The notes: generated from the letters alone by a model not told the origin. A stretch of DNA of 64,000 nucleotides from Megaustenia siamemsis (GCA_032433765.1 JAVIAB010000025.1:39801067-39865066); one strand, 5' to 3'. Numbered from the stretch's first letter, positions 1 to 11,059 are shown. A program made the numbers and translations.

Positions 1-560
1 GGCTGTGAAGTTTGAATGCTTGTTAGGGCTGTGAAGTTTGAATGCTTGTCAGGGCTGTGAAGTTTGAATGCTTGTTAGGGCTGTGAAGTTTGAATGCTTG
101 TTAGGGCTGTGAAGTGTGAATGCTTGTTAGGGCTGTGAAGTTTGAATGCTTTGTTAGGGCTGTGAAGTTTGAATGCTTGTTAGGGCTGTGAAGTTTGAAT
201 GCTTGTTAGGGCTGTGAAGTTTGAATGCTTGTCAGGGCTGTGAAGTTTGAATGCTCGTCAGGGCTGTGAAGTTTGAATGCTTGTCAGGGCTGTGAAGTTT
301 GAATGCTTGTTAGGGCTGTGAAGTTTGAATGCTTGTTAGGGCTGTGAAGTTTGAATGCTTGTTAGGGCTGTGAAGTTTGAATGCTTGTTAGGGCTGTGAA
401 GTTTGAATGCTTGTCAGGACTGTGAAGTTTAAATACTTGCCAAGGCTGTGAAGTTTGAATGCTTGTTAGGGCTGTGAAGTTTGAATGCTGGTCAGGACTG
501 TGAAGTTTAAATGCTTGCCAAATCTGTAAAGTTTGAATGCTTGCCAGGGCTGTAAGGCAG
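1..560. repeat. 26-bp minisatellite, about 21 copies
   Basis: A 26-bp unit containing ggctgtgaagtttgaatgct is repeated head to tail from the first base, so the array probably extends left of the window. Copies are nearly identical up to about 420 and then degrade (variants with gtttaaat, gccaaggc), the usual pattern of an array edge. Minus-strand open frames across it are repeat artefacts. Confidence 0.95.
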
Positions 561-630
561 AACCTGCTCGTGATTTCTGTCTGAGCATTCCTCCATGTTT
601 GTTTTCCATTGATGTTATTATAATTAATGA

Positions 631-728
631 CAGCGTTTCCCAAACTTTTATAACCCGCGGCTCCCTTCTGATCATATATTGACGGCGTCTTCATGGCGGT
701 TACGATCGTATAAGTCTGGGAACCTCTG
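631..728. mobile_element. possible short hAT-like MITE
   Basis: The left end cagcgtttcccaaactttta and the reverse complement of the right end (cagaggttcccagacttata) form imperfect terminal inverted repeats of about 20 bp beginning CAG, the style of hAT DNA transposons. The interior is too short to code. The flanking 8-mers (attaatga, gttccctg) do not match, so no target-site duplication supports it. Confidence 0.4.
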
Positions 729-956
729 GTTCCCTGATGGGATATTTAATATGGTAAATGCGGACAGAATTAACACTATCCTGTAGAAACTCAGTTATGT
801 GCTAACATATATTAATCCTATATATGAATGTTGTCATTTATTGTTTCAAAGCACTGGTAGTTGATACACGACAATACCCTCGGCGCAGCGCATATTTTGA
901 TAACTATTGTGTACGCTTCAATAACCATAACTGTCGTAGGGTCGCTATTATAATAC
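729..956. other. no feature recognised
   Basis: AT-rich sequence without convincing coding potential. Similarity between the sequence just left and just right of the adjacent SINE (gtgtacg-ttc, -cataac-) suggests a local duplication. Confidence 0.5.
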
Positions 957-965
957 TGGTAGTGT

Positions 966-1236
966 TTAAAAAAAATAGTAAAGTAAAGAGCCCCCGTCAC
1001 GCCAAGTGGCGTTACGGAATATGGTGTTAGTGACCATAATTTTTACAGACCTTCGGCACATGGTTTTGGGGGTAATATGGTCGGTATTACGCCTGTGCCA
1101 CTTTACTTTTCAGAAAAAAAATCAGGTACCCATTTAAGGCTGGGTGAACCTGAAAGCCGTCGATCAGGATCGAACCCGACCCATTGTCCTTTGTAGTCCA
1201 GTTGACTAACCACTGAGCTATCGTGGCTCCCAACAT
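966..1236 (-). mobile_element. SINE-A copy, tRNA-headed, minus strand
   Basis: Read on the minus strand it begins with a tRNA-like head (A-box tagctcagtggttag, B-box gggttcgatcc), then a body with ggcacaggcgtaataccga and ccaaaaccatgtgccgaagg, and ends in acggggg-ctctttactttac. Short direct repeats tggtagtgt at 957-965 and 1237-1245 are the likely target-site duplication. Seven further copies or fragments lie in this window. The head would be a Pol III promoter; there is no ORF. It is not a tRNA gene because no cloverleaf or CCA-proximal stem can be completed. Confidence 0.85.
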
Positions 1237-1245
1237 TGGTAGTGT

Positions 1246-1500
1246 ACGGTTCTATAGTCATAACGACGAGTATTAAGAATATTATATTGTTGCATGTGTT
1301 CAATATTCCACTGTGGTGTAGAAACATGGACACTGAATAATAAAACAATTGATCCTCATTTATTTTTTTTTATATTTTTGTGCGAGAAAAGAATTGGCTA
1401 GAGAAACGAATAGAAAGAATTAAGTTTTGCAACAGCTGAAAATGAAGGAAATATTGAACACAATTTGAACAAGGCAAAAGATATTCTAATGAAGTAATGG
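1246..1500. other. unassigned AT-rich spacer
   Basis: Contains a T-rich run near 1360 and scattered short frames; nothing recognised. Confidence 0.4.
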
Positions 1501-1705
1501 CGGACAGAAACTAAAGTGGACAACACTAAAAAATGGACATGAGAACCTGTAACATCGTGCAGTATAGATAGATAAAGAGATACAATAATTTACAGTAAGT
1601 TATATTGGAGGAAACAAATGCATGGTAGACGAAGTAAAGGCGGACAGAAACTAAAGTGGACAACATCAAGAAATGGACATGAGAACCTGTAACATCGTGC
1701 AGTAT
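1501..1705. repeat. direct duplication of about 65 bp, 140 bp apart
   Basis: Nearly the same 65-bp segment, starting cggacagaaactaaagtgga, occurs at about 1501-1565 and 1641-1705. The sequence between and after the copies (gataga, aaggcaaaagat) also recurs, indicating one local tandem duplication. Confidence 0.8.
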
Positions 1706-1774
1706 CAAGGCAAAAGATAATAAAACTCCGCTCCATGGTAACCATCAATCTTCTATGCTGGGACGTCGTAAGAT

Positions 1775-1912
1775 GATGAATCATAACAATTTTCTATAAT
1801 GAATCATAACAATTTTCTATAATGAATCATAACAATTTTCTATGATGAATCATAACAATTTTCTATGATGAATCATAACAATTTTCTATGATGAATCATA
1901 ACAATGTTCTAT
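1775..1912. repeat. 23-bp minisatellite, about 6 copies
   Basis: The unit contains aatcataacaattttctat. The spacer base alternates (ataatg, atgatg) and the last copy has caatgttctatg. Confidence 0.9.
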
Positions 1913-2269
1913 GTGAAAGATAGCAGAAATATCAATACAGGAACAAAGCCAGAATGTATTCTGCCAATGTCAACGGAGTTTCGAGACACATCAAGCAACG
2001 GGTTGGACAAACTAAACAGGAGCTACGTGAGAGCTGTCAGCGCCTTTGTATTGATCTCTGCGCTCAAGAACAACAGACTATTAAACATTAAAAACTATCA
2101 CTATATACAGCCTGCCAGGGAGAAATTCTCCGAATATTTTTGTGTTTCTTTTATTCTTTTCTCTTTTTTCTCTCTGAAGAAAATTAGCAGCAAAGAACGG
2201 CTCAGAAGGTGCACTCATAATGATAATTGGGTGGAGTTGGATAAGTTGTGACTTTTCATTTATTTTGTA
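1913..2269. other. unassigned spacer with a 115-codon plus-strand frame
   Basis: An open frame covers 1904-2251 on the plus strand. It has no recognisable domain, includes a low-complexity FILFSFFSL stretch and starts inside the preceding minisatellite, so I do not call a gene. Confidence 0.4.
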
Positions 2270-2280
2270 GGAGATAAGCA

Positions 2281-2869
2281 CATACAAATGTAAAAGTAAA
2301 GAGCCCCGTCCATATAAAAAAGTAAAAGTAAAGAGACCCGTCCATATAAAAGGAAAAGTAAATCCCCTTTCATATAAAAGTAAAAAGTAAAGAGCCCCGT
2401 TAATGTAAAAGTAAAGAGCCCCGTCCATAAAAAAGGTAAAAATAAATAGCCCCATCCATATAAAAGTAAAAGTAAAGAGCCCCATGTATGTAAAAGTAAA
2501 GAGCCTCGTCCATATAAAAGTAAAAGTAAAGAGCCTCGTCCATATAAAAGTAAAAGTAAAGAGCCCCGTCCATATAAAAGTAAAAGTAAAGAGCCCCGTC
2601 CATTAAAAAAAAGTAAAAGTAAAGAGACCCGTCACGCCAAGTGGCATATAGGGAATATGGTGTTAGTGACCATAATTTGTATAGACCTTCGGCACATGAT
2701 TTTGGGGTAATTTGGTCGGTATTTGTCCCTGTCGCTTTACTTTCCCAGAAAAAAAAATTGGTATCCATTTAAGGCTGGGTGAACCCGGAAGCCGTCGATC
2801 AGGATCGAACTCGACCTCTAGTCCTTTGTAGCCCAGTTCACTAACCACTGAGCTATATACGCGGCTCCC
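2281..2869 (-). mobile_element. SINE-A copy with expanded 3' tail array
   Basis: The SINE-A body lies at about 2621-2869 on the minus strand (A-box side at 2845, B-box side near 2805). Its 3' terminal motif agtaaagagccccgtc continues into an array at 2285-2620. Matching direct repeats ggagataagca at 2270-2280 and 2870-2880 enclose SINE and array together. The array was therefore either present at insertion or grew inside the inserted copy; it is not an unrelated neighbour. Confidence 0.85.
2285..2625. repeat. SINE-derived minisatellite, 24-30-bp units
   Basis: Variable units are built on agtaaagagccccgtccata with spacers of one or two taaaag steps. About 13 units are present, some truncated. 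The core equals the 3' end of SINE-A seen in copies elsewhere (for example near 28670-28690). Confidence 0.9.
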
Positions 2870-2880
2870 GGAGATAAGCA

Positions 2881-3122
2881 TATATTGTAGAACATTTAAT
2901 ATGCGGAGCCGTGAGTATAGTTGCTGGCAACAACGTAAAGTGAACATGAAATAGTACAAAACTGTTAGAGAGATGAGATAAACTACGACTTTTCGGCAAA
3001 CGCCTTCAGCAGGTGCAAGATACAAACTATTTAAAAATAATAAACACAGAAGACAACACACGAAAACTAAACACAGAAATACTGATCTATTTTATAGATG
3101 TAAAGAAACAATTGACTGCGGC
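2881..3122. other. unassigned spacer
   Basis: No coding or repeat similarity recognised beyond short frames. Confidence 0.4.
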
Positions 3123-3134
3123 TGTGTGGAGATA

Positions 3135-3215
3135 CAGATACGATGCACTGTAGATAGAAGATTGTGGAGGGACATGATCGCCTACGCCAACCGGCAGGGT
3201 ACATGATGATGATGA
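3135..3215 (+). mobile_element. 81-bp LINE 3' stub with perfect TSD
   Basis: This encodes only the last residues of a LINE reverse-transcriptase polyprotein (CTVDRRLWRDMIAYANRQGT) followed by a tgatgatgatg tail. Perfect 12-bp direct repeats tgtgtggagata at 3123-3134 and 3216-3227 bound it, showing a severely 5'-truncated target-primed insertion. The same C-terminal motif occurs at 26100-26300, 40860-41290, 41610-41990 and 56690-57095. Confidence 0.85.
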
Positions 3216-3227
3216 TGTGTGGAGATA

Positions 3228-3710
3228 AAGCAGCATCGCATTCTCTGTTAATTTGACGTGTGTTGACGTCATACTTGACTGTAGTGTTCGTGAAACGTCA
3301 TTCAATATGCGGAGTTTACCTGCTTGACAGCAAGAAACGAAGCTGGTACTCTCATCAAATAGACAATCCGCTAACTCCACAACCCATGTAGTGTTACGAG
3401 CTTCCAGAAGTAGAGTGGGTTAGTCTGACTCTGTGACTCCGTTCCTAATCGTCCAGGCATTGTTCCACAATCTACTACCCCTTTACATCAAAGCAGAGTC
3501 CGCGTCACGGCATCAGACGCCTTACAAATGGGCGTTTATTTCTGACTCCATTATGTCATAGTTTGTAAACACTTCTCAGTTGATATACCTTCATCGGTAG
3601 AATAAGTGTCTTCCTGCAGAATCGAACTTCTTTCATTTGGGGCCCTTTAGTTTAGTCGACGGATCGTTACCATTATGTCTACACATCGGACATGTCCATA
3701 AGTGATCCGA
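3228..3710. other. unique spacer, no gene recognised
   Basis: Non-repetitive sequence. A 97-codon minus frame at 3087-3380 overlaps the LINE stub and has no recognised domain. A ttgacgtgtgttgacgtcat segment near 3252-3272 contains CRE-like TGACGTCA, but nothing around it supports a promoter. Confidence 0.4.
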
Positions 3711-4340
3711 TACCTCTCTCGATCTCTCTCTCGATCTCACTCTCTCTCTCTCTTTTGATCTCTCTCGATCTCTATCTCTCTCTCGATCACTATCTCTCTC
3801 TCTATCTCTCGATCTCTCTCTCTCTCTTGATCTCTCTCTCTTGATCTATCTCTTGACCTCTCTCTCTCGATATCTATCTCTTGATCTCTCTCTCTTGATC
3901 TCTCTTGATCTATCTCTTGACCTCTTTTTCTCGATATCTATCTCTTGATCTCTCTCTTGATCTCTCTCTCTCTTGATCTATCTCTTGACCTCTTTCTCTC
4001 GATATCTATCTCTTGATCTCTCTCTCTCTTGATCTCTCTCTCTCTCTCTCTTGATCTCTCTCTCTCTTTTGATCTCTCTATCTCTCGATCTCTCTCTCTC
4101 GATCTATCTCTTGATCTCTCTCTCTCTCTCTCGATCTATCTCTTGATCTCTCTCTCTCGATCTCTCTTGATCTATCTCTTGACCTCTCTCTCTCGATCTA
4201 TCTCTTGACCTCTCACTCTCGATCTCTCTTGATCTATTTCATGATCTCTCTCTCTCTCGATCTCTCTTGATCTCTCTCTCTCTCTCTTGATCTCTCTCTT
4301 TTGATCTCCCTTTCTCTCTCTCGATATACATCTCTCTTGA

Positions 4341-4371
<31 letters not shown>

Positions 4372-4464
4372 TTATTGATCTCTTTCTCTCTTGTTTTATC
4401 TCGATATCTCTCTCTTTTGATCTCCCTCTCTCTCTCTCTCTCTCTCGATATAGATCTCTCTTGA

Positions 4465-4513
<49 letters not shown>

Positions 4514-5175
4514 TGATCTCTTTCTCTCTTGTTTTATCTTGATATATATATATCTCTCTCTCTCTCGATCTCTGTCTCTTGATCTCTCTCTTTTGATCTC
4601 TCCCTCTCTCTCTCTCTCTCTCTCGATATCCATCTCTCTTGATCTCTCTCTCTCTATATATATATATATATTGATCTCTTTCTCTCTTGTTTTATCTCGA
4701 TCTCTCTCTCTCTCGATCTCTCTCTCTCTCTCTCTTGATCTCTCTCTCTCTTGATCTCTCTCTCTTTCTCTTGATCTCTCTCTCTCTCTTGATCTCTCTC
4801 TCTCTTGATCTCTCTCTCTCTCTCGATCTCTCTCTCTCGATATATATCTCTTTCTCGGTATTTCTCTCTCTCTCTCTTTCTCGGTATTTCTCTCTCTCTC
4901 TCTCTCTCTCTTGATCTCTCTCTCTCTCTCTTGATCTCTCTCTCTCTCTCTCTCTCTTGATCTCTCCATCTCCATCTCGATCTTTTGATCTCTCTCTCTC
5001 TTGATCTCTCTCTCTCGATATATATCTCTTTCTCGGTATTTCTCTCTCTCTCTCTCTCTCTTTCTCGGTATTTCTCTCTCTCTCTCTCTTTCTCGGTATT
5101 TCTCTCTCTCTCTCAATCTCTCTTGATCTCTCTCTCTCTCTCTCTCGATATATATCTCTTTCTCGATATTTCTCT

Positions 5176-5207
<32 letters not shown>

Positions 5208-5215
5208 ATCCACAG
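3711..5215. repeat. CT/GATC-rich low-complexity block
   Basis: About 1.5 kb of (CT)n interrupted by gatctctct, with internal (TA)n patches near 4355-4372, 4480-4510 and 4655-4670. A segment of about 180 bp containing tttattgatctctttctctc recurs around 4370, 4508 and 4670. Minus-strand frames are RE dipeptide repeats and plus-strand frames are SL repeats, both artefacts. Confidence 0.95.
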
Positions 5216-5470
5216 TATTCAGTACTCAGTGTTTAGATACTGAAGACCCCAAATTTTGTGTTGGTTTGTTATTCGTCTGTATTTCCCTTGTGGGCGCTCC
5301 TTTCTGGCTTATCCAGTTTGGACCTGATGTTCACGCAGTCTGGACATGGCTGTATATTCATGATCATTGACTGAGTCATTAGCTCGTACCTCCTTCCTGG
5401 GGGCATTCAGAATGTCATCTCTGCCCATTACATTTCCGCTAACCATGACAGCTGTTCCAGTCATGCTGTC
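5216..5470. other. unassigned spacer
   Basis: Ordinary mixed-composition sequence; no support for a feature. Confidence 0.4.
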
Positions 5471-5785
5471 ACCTCGTTCGTTTATTTTATATACTTTATG
5501 TTTATTTTATATACTTTATGTTTATTTTATATACTTTATGTTTATTTTATGTACTTTATGTTTATTTTATATACGCTGTGTTTATTGTATATACGTTGTG
5601 TTTAGTTTATATACTTAATGTTTATTTTATGTACTTTATGTTTATTTTATACTTTATGTTTATTTTATGTACGTTGTGTTTATTTTATGTACTTTATGTT
5701 TATTTTATATACGTTATATTTATTTTATATACGTTGTATTTATTTTATACACGTTGCGTTTATTTTATATACGTTGTATTTATTC
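5471..5785. repeat. 20-bp minisatellite, about 16 copies
   Basis: The unit is tttattttatatactttatg with drift to acgttgtg in the right half. Because 20 is not a multiple of 3, the frames change phase through the array. Confidence 0.95.
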
Positions 5786-6145
5786 GTAAGTGACCATGTT
5801 TGGCACTGATGTGACAAGATCGAAACGAATATACTCTGTATATGATGCCACTTTGTGATGATAGGCACTGTCTTGCGTTGTTGTATAGAGGCTAGCCGTC
5901 CCAATAATTGGCCTTCTTTGTTACATATAATAACCTCTCATGCACACACACACACATATATATAAAAGACACTTTTAAAAATACTATTGCTACCGAACAT
6001 ACAACTTTATATCCTAGAGAGCATCATAAATTTGTTATATACAACATCGTGAAGTGTAGTTTATATTCCAGTACATGGCATGTTGATATTGTTTTGTTAA
6101 GCATATTTATATATAAATACTCTTAAATCGTGAAAAAAGGACTAA
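5786..6145. other. AT-rich spacer with a short (CA)n(TA)n run
   Basis: A CA/TA microsatellite lies at about 5942-5964. A 72-codon plus frame at 5908-6126 has no recognisable content. Confidence 0.4.
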
Positions 6146-6640
6146 ATATCTTACACATGCGATGTCTCCGCAAAATAATGCACATGAAATGGTAGGACAA
6201 ATTAACCAACAAAGAGTCCTACAACAAGACCCTAACAATCTTGTCAATGCTCAGAAGTCGAAGGTTAAGATGGCTGGGGCACGTCCAGCGAATGGAAGAA
6301 AACCGCATTCATAAGCAAATACTACTGTATATGGTGAACTAATACACGGAAAAAGACAAATCGTCAGACCTAAGCTACGATATAGAGATATCTGTAAATC
6401 ATCTCTGAATGACTTCTCCGTCTGTGAAAATGACTGGGACCATCTGGCAAGAGATCACACATCATGATAAGCCTGTATAAATAATGTCATAACATCCTGT
6501 GAGGCTGTACTAAGGCAAAATATGGACGAGAAAAGACTAAAGAAAAAAAGATGGGAAAACGCTGTGGATCAGTGGGCCTGACTTGTTCATTTTGTGGCCG
6601 AGTCTGTTTGTCAAACATTGGTAAAATCAGACACGACAAA
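6146..6640 (+). pseudogene. LINE 3' end: RT C-terminus and zinc-knuckle-like finger
   Basis: Decayed C-terminal region of a non-LTR retrotransposon polyprotein on the plus strand. Across frameshifts it reads RHMRCLRKIM, then LRSRRLRWLGHVQRMEENRI, GKRQIVRPKLRYRD and a terminal CSFCGRVCLSNIGKIRHDKS. The RWLGHV-R motif is typical of the region after the reverse-transcriptase domain of many invertebrate LINEs. The Cys2/His-containing finger is the usual C-terminal end of such proteins. At least one stop or frame change breaks it, so it is not active. Confidence 0.85.
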
Positions 6641-6778
6641 AGCTATTCGACAATAACAAAACCTCCAAAAAATAAAACACAAACACCTTCCACTAAACCG
6701 TCTGACCCAACGAATGGGTCCATAATATCATTCATTGCAGCATCTAAAATTGTTATCTATAAAAGCATAAAATACACT

Positions 6779-7013
6779 CAGCGTTTCTCAAGCTATGATC
6801 CGCCTCCCACCAGGGGGTCCGTGAAGGACTGAAGAGTAATATGATATTTTGTAGCTAAATGGAAAGAGAGAATAAATGAATGAATGCACATTAAAAAATG
6901 AATTTTTAAAAAATAAAGTAAGAAATGTTTAGTTGAAGTTGAATCCTGGAGGTCCACGGTTGCAAAACGTTTTTAATGAGGGTCAGCGGTAAAGGATAGT
7001 TTGAGAATCGCTG
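6779..7013. mobile_element. hAT-like MITE with terminal inverted repeats
   Basis: The left end cagcgtttctcaagctat and the reverse complement of the right end, cagcgattctcaaactat, match at 16 of 18 positions. CAG termini with a TTCTCAA core are characteristic of hAT-family elements. The 235-bp interior has no transposase, so this is a non-autonomous copy. The flanking octamers (aatacact, ctctgtat) do not match, so the target-site duplication has decayed or the boundary is slightly off. Confidence 0.65.
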
Positions 7014-7016
7014 CTC

Positions 7017-7612
7017 TGTATCATTGGAACATCAATATTTGTTGTATGTCACTGCATGAAATATACTTTATATCATTAGAACATCAATATTTGTTGCCTA
7101 TCACTGCAGGAAATATACTTTATATCATTAGAACATCAATATTTGTTGTCTGTCACTGCAGGAAATATACTTTATATCATTAGAACATCAATATTTGTTG
7201 TCTGTCACTGCAGGAAAATATACTTTATATCAATGGAACATCAATATTTGTTGTCTGTCATTGCAGGAAATCTAATTTATATCATTAGAAAATCTATATA
7301 TTTGTTGTCCGTCACTACAGGAAATATACTTCATATCATTAAAATATATATGTGTTGACTATCACAGCAGCAAAAATACTTTATATCATTGGAGAATATA
7401 TGTGTGTTGACTATCACAGCAGCAAAAAATACTTTATATCATTGGAGAATATATGTGTGTTGACTATCACAGCAGCAAAAATACTTTATATCATTGGAGA
7501 ATATATGTGTGTTGACTATCACAGCAGCAAAAAATACTTTATATTATTAGAGATTCTATATTTGTTGTCTGGCACAGCAAATGTACTATATATTGATGAA
7601 ACATCTATATTT
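7017..7612. repeat. 52/53-bp minisatellite, about 11 copies, two subfamilies
   Basis: The left half uses a 52-bp unit with acatcaatatttgttgtctg. The right half (from about 7345) uses a 53-bp variant with gtgttgactatcacagcag. Both share aaatacttTATATCATT. The array starts directly at the right end of the hAT-like MITE. Confidence 0.9.
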
Positions 7613-8285
7613 GTTATATATATATCAACAAACGTCATACGTTATATCATTGAGATCACGTGATAACTGTTTATATAATGAAATGTAGGTTTTATCCAAT
7701 AAATTATCGCTTGTTATGTTGTATAACATCAACCATTTATATCGTCTATAAATCAGTATGTTGTAGTAACGTTGTTATCAAAATATGTTCCCTGGACTTT
7801 ATTACAAAACTCCAATCACTATTTGATGGCCAGCCGTATGTTTTGTTAACCACAAGATTTATGTTCCTAGATTACGCAGTAGTTAACCTCTGAAGTAATA
7901 TCTTCAAACATTAAACATTGATATTTCCATATTCGCTGGCAGAACGTCACGTGGTATCCCCGTCTCCAAACAGAAAGTAAACTCGTTGTACGCTCGGGCT
8001 ATGATGGTTGGCATCATCTCTGTAGATAGACTAAGAGATTGTTTACTGTCTCGTGGCGGGTTTACAGTGAAAACAGTGGCTGTGGTAGAGCGTCGCCAAG
8101 TTGATGGGCGCGTCGCCAAGTTGATGGGCACGTCTCACTAGTAGTTGATGTGACGTTGGTTGTAGTTGTTAGTGTAACATTGAGCTTATCTCACTAGAAT
8201 CTGTTCTGTGTGGATTGGGGGAGGCGCATCTCTCAATAGGAGATAGAGGAGAGTGAGCGGAGATTTGTTAGCAGAGATCACTTGG
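7613..8285. other. unique spacer; minus frame of 75 codons, unassigned
   Basis: A minus-strand frame at 7904-8131 has balanced composition but no recognised domain, and its first residues come from a 19-bp tandem duplication (cgtcgccaagttgatgggc at 8093-8130). It could be an exon fragment, but there is no splice or homology support. Confidence 0.35.
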
Positions 8286-8289
8286 GAAG

Positions 8290-8535
8290 GTTTTGAGGGT
8301 GGAATGATCTGTCAACGGGTTGAGATTGATCAACAGGGAGAATGAACGAAGATATGTCAACCAGTTGAGATTGGTTAACAGGGGAAATGAACGAAGATAT
8401 GTCAACCGGTTGAGATTGTTCAACAGGGAGAATGAACGGAAGATATGTCAACCAGTTGAGATTGGTTAACAGGGGAAATGAACGAAGATATGTCAACCGG
8501 TTGAGATTGTTCAACAGGGAGAATGAACCTGTCTA
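8290..8535. repeat. 45-bp minisatellite, about 5 copies
   Basis: The unit contains gatatgtcaaccagttgaga and alternates between ggttaacaggggaa and gttcaacagggagaa versions, giving a 90-bp higher-order period. Confidence 0.9.
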
Positions 8536-8539
8536 TCAA

Positions 8540-10110
8540 CCGAGCGAGGCTGATTAAGAGGGAGAATATGTCTAGATTGTCAATTCTGTTATCTGGTTAA
8601 GAGAGAGAATAGATCTAGATTGTCAATTCTGTTATCTGGTTAATAGGGAGAATAGGTCTAGATTGTCAATTCTGTTATCTGGTTAAGAGGGAGAATATAT
8701 CTAGATTGTCAATTCTGTTATCTGGTTAAGAGAGAGAATAGATCTAGATTGTCAATTCTGTTATCTGGTTAAGAGAGAGAATAGATCTAGATTGTCAATT
8801 CTGTTATCTGGTTAAGAGGGAGAATAGGTCTAGATTGTCAATTCTGTTATCTGGTTAAGAGGGAGAATAGATCTAGATTGTCAATTCTGTTATCTGGTTA
8901 AGAGGGAGAATAGGTCTAGATTGTCAATTCCGTTATCTGGTTAAGAGAGAGAATAGATCTAGATTGTCAATTCTGTTATCTGGTTAAGAGAGAGAATAGA
9001 TCTAGATTGTCAATTCCGTTATCTGGTTAAGAGGGAGAATAGGTCTAGATTGTCAATTCCGTTATCTGTTTAAGAGGGAGAATAGATCTAGATTGTCAAT
9101 TCTGTTATCTGGTTAAGAGGGAGAATATGTCTAGATTGTCAATTCTGTTATCTAGTTAAGAGAGAGAATAGATCTAGATTGTCAATTCTGTTATCTGGTT
9201 AAGAGGGAGAATAGGTCTAGGTTGTCAATTCGGTGATCTAGTTAAGAGAGAGAATATGTCTAGATTGTCAATTCTGTTATCTGGTTAAGAGAGAGAATAT
9301 GCCTAGATTGTCAATTCTGTTATCTGGTTAAGAGGGAGAATAGGTCTAGATTGTCAATTCTGTTATCTGGTTAAGAGAGAGAATAGATCTAGATTGTCAA
9401 TTCTGTTATCTGGTTAAGAGAGAGAATATGTCTAGATTGTCAATTCTGTTATCTGGTTAAGAGAGAGAATATGTCTAGATTGTCAATTCTGTTATCTGGT
9501 TAAGAGGGAGAATATGTCTAGATTGTCAATTCTGTTATCTGGTTAAGAGAGAGAATATGTCTAGATTGTCAATTCTGTTATCTGGTTAAGAGGGAGAATA
9601 GGTCTAGATTGTCAATTCTGTTATCTAGTTAAGAGGGAGTATAGGTCTAGGTTGTCAATTCTGTTATCTGGTTAAGAGGGAGTATAGGTCTAGGTTGTCA
9701 ATTCTGTTATCTGGTTAAGAGGGAGAATAGGTCTAGATTGTCAACACGGTGATCTGGTTAAGAGGGAGAATAGGTCTAGATTGTCAACACGGTGATCTGG
9801 TTAAGAGGGAGAATAGGTCTAGATTGTCAACTCGGCGATCTGGTTAAGAGGGAGAATAGGTCTAGATTGTCAACTCGGTGATCTGGTTAAGAGGGAGAAT
9901 AGGTCTAGATTGTCAACTCGGCGATCTGGTTAAGAGGGAGAATAGGTCTAGATTGTCAACTCGGTGATCTGGTTAAGAGGGAGAATAGGTCTAGATTGTC
10001 AACTCGGCGATCTGGTTAAGAGGGAGAATAGGTCTAGATTGTCAACTCGGCGATCTGGTTAAGAGGGAGAATAGGTCTAGATTGTCAACTCGGTGATCTG
10101 GTTAAGAGGG
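8540..10110. repeat. 43-bp minisatellite, about 36 copies
   Basis: The unit contains tctagattgtcaattctgtt followed by atctggttaagaggga. Each copy carries tctaga. Copies after about 9730 form a second subfamily in which caattctgtt becomes caactcggcga or caactcggtga. Confidence 0.95.
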
Positions 10111-10370
10111 AGGATTATGTCTACATTGTCAACCCCTTGGAACTTATTAGAAGTGACGTATTGACTTAAAGCGAAGCTGGTCAGGAAAAAGATAAAAGGC
10201 CAATTCTCTTTCAACGGGAGGTGTTTGTTGAAGGATGACAGTGACCTACATTTGTCAGTGCGTTGATATGGGGGGGGGGGGTGGTCAAGGTCTGTCAGTG
10301 TACCGAGGCAAGTGCGAGGGTGTGAGGGATCGGGGGAGTGTGAATCAATAACGAAAGACAACAGGCCTAA
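10111..10370. other. spacer with a G13 run
   Basis: It holds a run of G residues at about 10269-10281 and otherwise nothing recognised. Confidence 0.4.
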
Positions 10371-10830
10371 GTCTGTCAACGATGGAATGTTTGTAACGGG
10401 AGATAGATGTAGTGGGCCTGAGATAGATGTAGTGGGCCTAGGTCTGTCAACGATAGAGTGTTTGTAACGGGAGATAGATGTAGTGGGCCTAGGTCTGTCA
10501 ACTATGTAAAGTTTGTAACGGGAGATAGATGTAGTGGGCCTAGGTCTGTCAACGATGGAGTGCATGTAACGGGAGATAGATGTAGTGGGCCTAGGTCTGT
10601 CAACGATGGAGTGTTTGTAACGGGAGATAGATGTAGTGGGCCTAGGTCTGTCAACGATGGAGTGTTTGTAACGGGAGATAGATGTAGTGGGCCTGAGATA
10701 GGTGTAGTGGGCCTAGGTCTGTCAACGATGGAGTGTTTGTATTGGGAGATAGATGTAGTGGGCCTAGGTCTGTCAACGATGGAGTGCATGTAACGGGAGA
10801 TAGATGTAGTGGGCCTAGGTCTGTCAACTG
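10371..10830. repeat. 51-bp minisatellite, about 9 copies
   Basis: The unit contains gggagatagatgtagtgggc and ctaggtctgtcaacga. Two places (10420 and 10690) carry an extra partial copy of gtagtgggcctgagata, an internal slippage product. The period is a multiple of 3, so frames stay open on both strands without meaning. Confidence 0.95.
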
Positions 10831-11059
10831 GGGATGGCGAGACCCCAAGCCTTAATCTGCATACAAAAAAAGGCGTTTGGAGGGGGTGTGGTGGGGGTGA
10901 AATGTTCATAAGTCAGGGTGAGATAGGTAAGCCTTTTTAGAGGCGATGTCATAGCCGGTCTCAAACTTTTACCTGGTCGTCCACTGATTACAGCTAATAA
11001 TTGCCGAGTGGCGTGCTGCTCATATGCGTGTGTAACTAGCGGTATGTAGGGAAAGTTCA

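Noticed and set aside
3252..3272. CRE-like TGACGTCA as a promoter
   Set aside because: No TATA box, start-site context or gene nearby.
4172..5213. Arg/Glu-rich frames of 314 and 173 codons resembling an RE-domain nuclear protein
   Set aside because: Translation of (CT)n-GATC low-complexity DNA on the minus strand.
6551..6832. 93-codon frame with a C2H2-like finger, a possible small zinc-finger gene
   Set aside because: The finger is the C-terminal end of the LINE whose upstream RWLGHV motif lies in the preceding 250 bp.
8540..10110. Regular repeats that might suggest a CRISPR array
   Set aside because: There are no unique spacers of constant length between repeats; units are contiguous, and the sequence is eukaryotic.
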